64,000 bases of DNA from an uncultured Siphonobacter sp. (GTDB lineage Bacteria > Bacteroidota > Bacteroidia > Cytophagales > Spirosomataceae), in assembly GCA_913775095.1 (NCBI GenBank), contig CAJYIW010000021.1:62001-126000 (forward strand), given 5' to 3'. Every line of letters starts with the position of its first letter. Positions within the stretch are counted from its first letter, which is position 1. The notes under the pieces are model-generated. The model saw only the letters and a list, made by a program, of their open reading frames with translations. It did no database searches and had not been told where the DNA came from. Below are positions 60,313 through 64,000 of the stretch, in pieces. Both the position numbers and the translations under genes were made by a program.

Positions 60313-62028
60313 CTAGCTGAATTTAATATCCTTAATCTGCAACTGCAGGGTTCGCTTTCCCTGAAATTCGTTGATTTCTACCTGATAGCACAAATCAAAG
60401 GGACGACCGGTGAGCAATTGCTCGTAAAAGTGTGCCATCCCAAATCCAATGCAGGAAAACACTTGGGAGCCGCTCTGCCGAACATCCATTTTCAAGTGCT
60501 TCTCTTTCAGAATGCGTGGGGTTCCGTACAACTGAACCTGCTCGGCTACAAATATCGGCGTCATGTTCTCAGGTCCGAATGGGCCCATCTGACTGATAAT
60601 ACCGTGAAATTTATCGTTAATCGCAGAAAGAGGTAATTTCATATCTACATCAACCAATGGACTGAGATGCTCTTCCTGAATTTTCCGCGAAACTACTTCT
60701 TCGAAACGCTGCTGAAAAGCGGGCACATTCTCTACCTTCAGCGTTAAACCTGCCGCATACATGTGGCCACCGTATTGTTCCAGTAAATCCGAACAGGCTT
60801 CAATGGCTTCGTAAACATCGAAACCCGGTACCGAACGAGCCGAACCAGCGGCTTTTTCGTTGGATTCCGTTAATATAATCGTCGGACGGTAATACTGTTC
60901 AATGCAACGGCTTGCCACAATTCCGACAACCCCTTTGTTCCAGTCATTCTTAAATAATACCGTCGACTTTGCCGATTTTAACCGTTCATTGGTTTCAATC
61001 ATGCTTAAAGCTTCCTGCGTGATGCGTGTGTCGAACTGTCGACGGTCAGTATTATGAGTGTTGATGATTCGGGCAAACTCTTCAGCCTCATTTTCATCCT
61101 CACAGAGCAAAAGATTGACCGCATCATAGGCGTGTTTGATACGTCCGGCAGCGTTAATCCGTGGACTGATGCCAAATACTACATTGGTAATGTCGAGGGG
61201 TAACTTCAGTGAAGCCGATTTGATCAGCGTTCGCAGGCCCGTTCGGGGAGCCGCGTTGAGCTGTTTCAATCCGTAATGAGCGAGAATACGGTTTTCTCCG
61301 GTAATGGGTACGATATCAGCCGCAATGCTGATCGCTAATAGATCCAGGTATTCAAACAGGGCATCCGCCGGGATCTGGTGATACTGATTGTAAGCCTGTA
61401 ATAGCTTGAATCCAACGCCGCAACCCGTCAATTCTTTGAATGGATAAGGACAGTCGATCCGCTTCGGATCCAGTACGGCCACCGCATCAGGAATGACATC
61501 GCCCGGCCGGTGGTGATCGCAAATGATGAAATCAATGCCCAGGCTCTTGGCTTCGGCTACCAGTTCTACCGATTTTATCCCGCAGTCCAGCGTTACAATG
61601 AGTGAAAAACCATTCTCAGCGGCGTAAGTAATCCCAGGCTTCTGAACCCCGTACCCCTCCTTATAACGATCCGGAATATAGAATTCAATCTCGTTGTAGA
61701 AAGTTTTTAAATACCCGTAAAACAAAGCCACGGAGGTAGTGCCATCTACATCATAATCGCCATAGATTAGAATTTTTTCGCCACGATCCAGAGCCCTCGT
61801 TAATCGTTCTACAGCCCGATCCATGTCTTTCATCAACATTGGGTCGTGGAGTTCGTGTAATTGAGGCCTGAAAAAGGATCGGGCACTATCAAATTCCCGA
61901 ATGTTCCGTTGCCAGAGCAACGTAGCCAGAAATGGATTTACATTAATCTTCTGAGCCAGTGTTTCCACCGCCTGTTTGTCTTCAGAAGTTACCGGAAGTT
62001 TCTGATAGGACCAACGCTTCTCAACCAT
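60313..62028 (-). CDS. recJ: Single-stranded-DNA-specific 5'-3' exonuclease RecJ
   Basis: 571 residues. DHH family: GDYDVDGTTS (90-99), LDCGI, CDHHRPGD (170-177) and later SGGHxxAAG-like QYGGHMYAAG. It acts in RecF recombination, mismatch repair and base-excision repair. First in a unit with lptB. 571 residues is normal. Confidence 0.95.
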   Translation of the reverse strand: MVEKRWSYQKLPVTSEDKQAVETLAQKINVNPFLATLLWQRNIREFDSARSFFRPQLHELHDPMLMKDMDRAVERLTRALDRGEKILIYGDYDVDGTTSVALFYGYLKTFYNEIEFYIPDRYKEGYGVQKPGITYAAENGFSLIVTLDCGIKSVELVAEAKSLGIDFIICDHHRPGDVIPDAVAVLDPKRIDCPYPFKELTGCGVGFKLLQAYNQYHQIPADALFEYLDLLAISIAADIVPITGENRILAHYGLKQLNAAPRTGLRTLIKSASLKLPLDITNVVFGISPRINAAGRIKHAYDAVNLLLCEDENEAEEFARIINTHNTDRRQFDTRITQEALSMIETNERLKSAKSTVLFKNDWNKGVVGIVASRCIEQYYRPTIILTESNEKAAGSARSVPGFDVYEAIEACSDLLEQYGGHMYAAGLTLKVENVPAFQQRFEEVVSRKIQEEHLSPLVDVDMKLPLSAINDKFHGIISQMGPFGPENMTPIFVAEQVQLYGTPRILKEKHLKMDVRQSGSQVFSCIGFGMAHFYEQLLTGRPFDLCYQVEINEFQGKRTLQLQIKDIKFS

Positions 62029-62103
62029 ACGTACAAAATAACAAAGAAACCGGGCGGTTAAAAGGCCCGTTTAGAAATTTTAAGCCGCCTATAACGAACA
62101 AAA

Positions 62104-62130
62104 CGAGTCGCTCTGGAACAGAACGACTCG
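62104..62130 (-). terminator. Probable terminator of the fatty acid hydroxylase gene
   Basis: CGAGTCG and CGACTCG pair, with inner TCTG/CAGA and a GAA loop; on the minus strand it is followed by TTTTGTT. Outer TAAGCCGC/GCGGCTTA (62081-62088, 62130-62137) can form an alternative longer stem. Confidence 0.65.
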
Positions 62131-62156
62131 CGGCTTATGAAAAGTTCAGGATACGC

Positions 62157-62813
62157 TTAAAGCGTTTCCATCGCCTTACTGGTATCTTTTTTCTGGTGCT
62201 TGTCATCCATGGTATTAAATACATAATCCCATAATGGCGAAGAAACGCCAAACACCACGTTCCCATCTTTGTAATGGTGAACGGCGTGGTTAATCCAGAG
62301 GTGTTTCAGGAAATTCTTGGGGGGAGCATACGCGTGGACGCAATAATGCACCAGCAGATATCCCGCATACCCCCAGATGAAACCAGGGAAGAAGGCATAC
62401 GCCGCTTCGCCCATAATCAGGAAGAAAATCAGAAACAGCGTTCCGGCAATGATAGCCGCCAGAATGGGAGGCATCGCCAGCCGGCTTTTATCTTTGGGGT
62501 ATTCGTGGTGAACGCCGTGCGTCGTGTACTGAAACTTGGCCCGTGCGGGTGTCGTCGGTTCAATGTGGTACACGCTGCGGTGCATCCAGTATTCAACGAA
62601 CGTAAAGGCAATTACTCCCGTAAAGAATAAAGTACCAATTGCCCAGTTGGATAAATCCGTATGGGTGAACGCATACCAGCCCAGAACGCCTCCGAGAATA
62701 AAGAACATGGAGACTGGAATGGAAATGTGAGTTCTGGACAGAGCTTCCAGAATCGGATTGTCGAAGAGTTGCTTGCTGCCGTTATTTTTCGGCTTAATTT
62801 TCTGTGGTTCCAT
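62157..62813 (-). CDS. Sterol desaturase / fatty acid 2-hydroxylase family protein
   Basis: 218 residues, integral membrane di-iron enzyme. Three histidine boxes: HRSVYH (78-83), HGVHH (99-103), and HAVHH (176-180). Hydrophobic segments near 33-50, 58-75, 118-135 and 140-158. In Bacteroidota this type often hydroxylates the fatty acid of sphingolipids or other acyl lipids. Product and substrate are inferred from family. Own -7 element. Confidence 0.88.
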   Translation of the reverse strand: MEPQKIKPKNNGSKQLFDNPILEALSRTHISIPVSMFFILGGVLGWYAFTHTDLSNWAIGTLFFTGVIAFTFVEYWMHRSVYHIEPTTPARAKFQYTTHGVHHEYPKDKSRLAMPPILAAIIAGTLFLIFFLIMGEAAYAFFPGFIWGYAGYLLVHYCVHAYAPPKNFLKHLWINHAVHHYKDGNVVFGVSSPLWDYVFNTMDDKHQKKDTSKAMETL

Positions 62814-62860
62814 GGCTACACAAAACTGGAATGGTGTAGAAAGATGTAAGACTAATTCCG

Positions 62861-62868
62861 CAAAGGTA
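62861..62868 (-). promoter_or_regulatory. -7 promoter element of the hydroxylase gene
   Basis: TACCTTTG on the minus strand, exact TAnnTTTG, 47 bp before the ATG at 62813. No -33 TTG at the usual distance. Confidence 0.5.
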
Positions 62869-62904
62869 CGGCCGAAAGCAATTTTTCGTATCGTAAATTT
62901 CGAA

Positions 62905-64000
62905 TTAGGAGGGATTGATCGGAGTAGGCTCGGCTTCCTGCGGTTGCGACTTCACGTCCGGTTCTTTCGATCGGATAATTAATCGCAGGGACTGATCGTA
63001 AGTAATGTAGTTCCAGACCCAGTTAATCAGAATCATCACCCGGTTCTTCACGCCTACAATAGACATCAGGTGAACGAACATCCAGGTTAACCACGCAAAA
63101 AATCCCTGGAATTTCCAGAAGGGTAAGTCTACCACGGCCAGATTTCTACCCACCGTCGCCATCGAGCCCAAATCTTTATACTCGTATGGTTTCAGCGTCT
63201 CCTTTTTCAGGATCCTTACCAGGTTATCTCCCAATAATTTCCCCTGCTGAATGGCTGGCTGAGCCAACTGCGGGTGACCGCCAGGAAACTTATCATCGCC
63301 GGCAACCAGAGCAATATCACCAATCGCGAATACATTATCGTAACCTTCTACCTGACAAAATTCATTGGTTTTCATTCGCCCGCCCCGGCCTAATACTTCG
63401 TTGGGAATACCCTCAAAAGCCCTTGCCTTAACCCCAGCAGTCCAGACCAGATTATCCGTCCGGAGTTTATTACCGTCGAGAAGGTAAACGAATTTTCCGT
63501 CAAAATCAGTAACCCGGTTATTCAGCATTACGTTAATGCCTAATTTTCTCAGATACTGTTCTGATTTTACCTGCGACTCCCGCGACATGGGTCCGAGTAA
63601 CTCAGCTCCCGATTCCACGAGATAAATCTGCATTTGTCGAAAATCCAGTTCAGGGTAATCTTTCGGAAGAATATGCATTTTCATTTCGGCCAGCGTCCCG
63701 GATAATTCCACCCCGGTAGGTCCGCCGCCAACCACAACGACATTCATCAGACCCTGCCGCTCGTCCATGTCATCCGAAATCAGGGCTCGTTCGAAGTTTT
63801 CCAGCATCCGGTTTCTCAAAGCCAGAGCTTCTCCCACGGATTTCATGGGTAAAGCCCGCTCGATGATGTTCTTCATGCCAAAGAAATTCGTTTCCGCTCC
63901 GGCCGCAATGACGAGATAATCGTAACTGAGGTCCCCCATCGTTGAGGTATGTACCAGCCGCTGATCCGTATCAATGTGTTCTACCTGCGTAACCCGAATA
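62905..64000 (-). CDS. ndh: Type II NADH:quinone dehydrogenase, partial at right edge
   Basis: The frame is open to the window end; about 365 residues are visible and the N-terminal FAD-binding part lies outside. NVVVVGGGPTGVELSGTLAEM is the NAD-binding Rossmann motif, YDYLVIAAGAE precedes it, and VFAIGDIAL with GGHPQLAQPAIQQG is the second FAD contact and QxxQ-type quinone region. The end has a hydrophobic anchor (FFAWLTWMFVHLMSIVG). It oxidises NADH to reduce menaquinone without proton pumping. The ATG at 63939 is internal, not the start. Confidence 0.92.
   Translation of the reverse strand, partial: IRVTQVEHIDTDQRLVHTSTMGDLSYDYLVIAAGAETNFFGMKNIIERALPMKSVGEALALRNRMLENFERALISDDMDERQGLMNVVVVGGGPTGVELSGTLAEMKMHILPKDYPELDFRQMQIYLVESGAELLGPMSRESQVKSEQYLRKLGINVMLNNRVTDFDGKFVYLLDGNKLRTDNLVWTAGVKARAFEGIPNEVLGRGGRMKTNEFCQVEGYDNVFAIGDIALVAGDDKFPGGHPQLAQPAIQQGKLLGDNLVRILKKETLKPYEYKDLGSMATVGRNLAVVDLPFWKFQGFFAWLTWMFVHLMSIVGVKNRVMILINWVWNYITYDQSLRLIIRSKEPDVKSQPQEAEPTPINPS

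Overview
The window looks like a chromosomal segment of a Bacteroidota bacterium, most likely order Cytophagales. The evidence is two secreted proteins with type IX secretion C-terminal domains (one sorting-domain type, one gliding-associated type), a RemB/Wzi-like outer-membrane protein, promoters of the Bacteroidota pattern TAnnTTTG (in two cases with a -33 TTTG at 19-20 bp), few Shine-Dalgarno sequences, and Bacteroidota-type versions of PurM, RpmB and the DUF433-linked module. I cannot name genus or species. I saw no rRNA, tRNA, insertion sequence, prophage, CRISPR array, attachment site or origin.

Layout. 1-3.4 kb: galactose genes galK-galT (galT cut by the left edge) with a divergent LacI-type regulator. 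3.4-7.1 kb: free methionine-R-sulfoxide reductase, a small membrane protein with upp, and a Wzi/RemB-like outer-membrane protein. 7.4-14.7 kb: a surface-glycan cluster (MOP flippase, acyltransferase 3, two tandem duplicated GT2 enzymes, two GT4-like enzymes, a hexapeptide acetyltransferase). An AT-rich gap of about 750 bp follows. 15.4-22.9 kb: an exopolysaccharide assembly operon with an orphan receiver protein, a degenerate receiver fused to the initiating phosphoglycosyltransferase, a half-length TolC-like protein, a Wzc-like co-polymerase with a degenerate kinase, a processive-type GT2, a 49-residue membrane protein and a Wzy/O-antigen-ligase-like polymerase. Convergent and downstream genes (22.9-29.7 kb) add three GT2 enzymes and a large T9SS-secreted clan-A glycosidase with carbohydrate-binding modules. 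30.2-39.9 kb: a CDP-paratose-2-epimerase-like enzyme, a dolichol-phosphate-mannose-synthase-like GT2, two ArnT-like transferases, a membrane-anchored nitrilase-like protein lacking its catalytic cysteine, a CPBP protein, rpmB and an MscS channel. 39.9-64 kb: mainly housekeeping genes (ileS, recG, gatC, plsC, valS, purM, lptB, recJ, a fatty-acid hydroxylase, ndh cut by the right edge), mixed with an XRE/membrane pair, a PIN-toxin relic, a T9SS-secreted Ig-like protein, an omega-amidase-like enzyme, an overlapping nuclease/HAD pair and a DUF433 toxin-antitoxin-like pair.

How it may work together (inference): the 15.4-22.9 kb operon should start a glycan on undecaprenyl phosphate, extend, polymerise and export it; the 7.4-14.7 kb cluster supplies sugars, acyl groups and flipping; the secreted glycosidase may trim the product. 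The most unusual candidate system is the stand-alone receiver next to a receiver-like domain fused to the initiating transferase, which also carries a four-cysteine insertion, inside an operon whose Wzc kinase and TolC-like parts are both reduced. Smaller signals are a palindromic repeat family at two convergent gene ends, a dyad centred on the -7 element of an XRE operon, and a nitrilase-fold protein with Asn in place of Cys.
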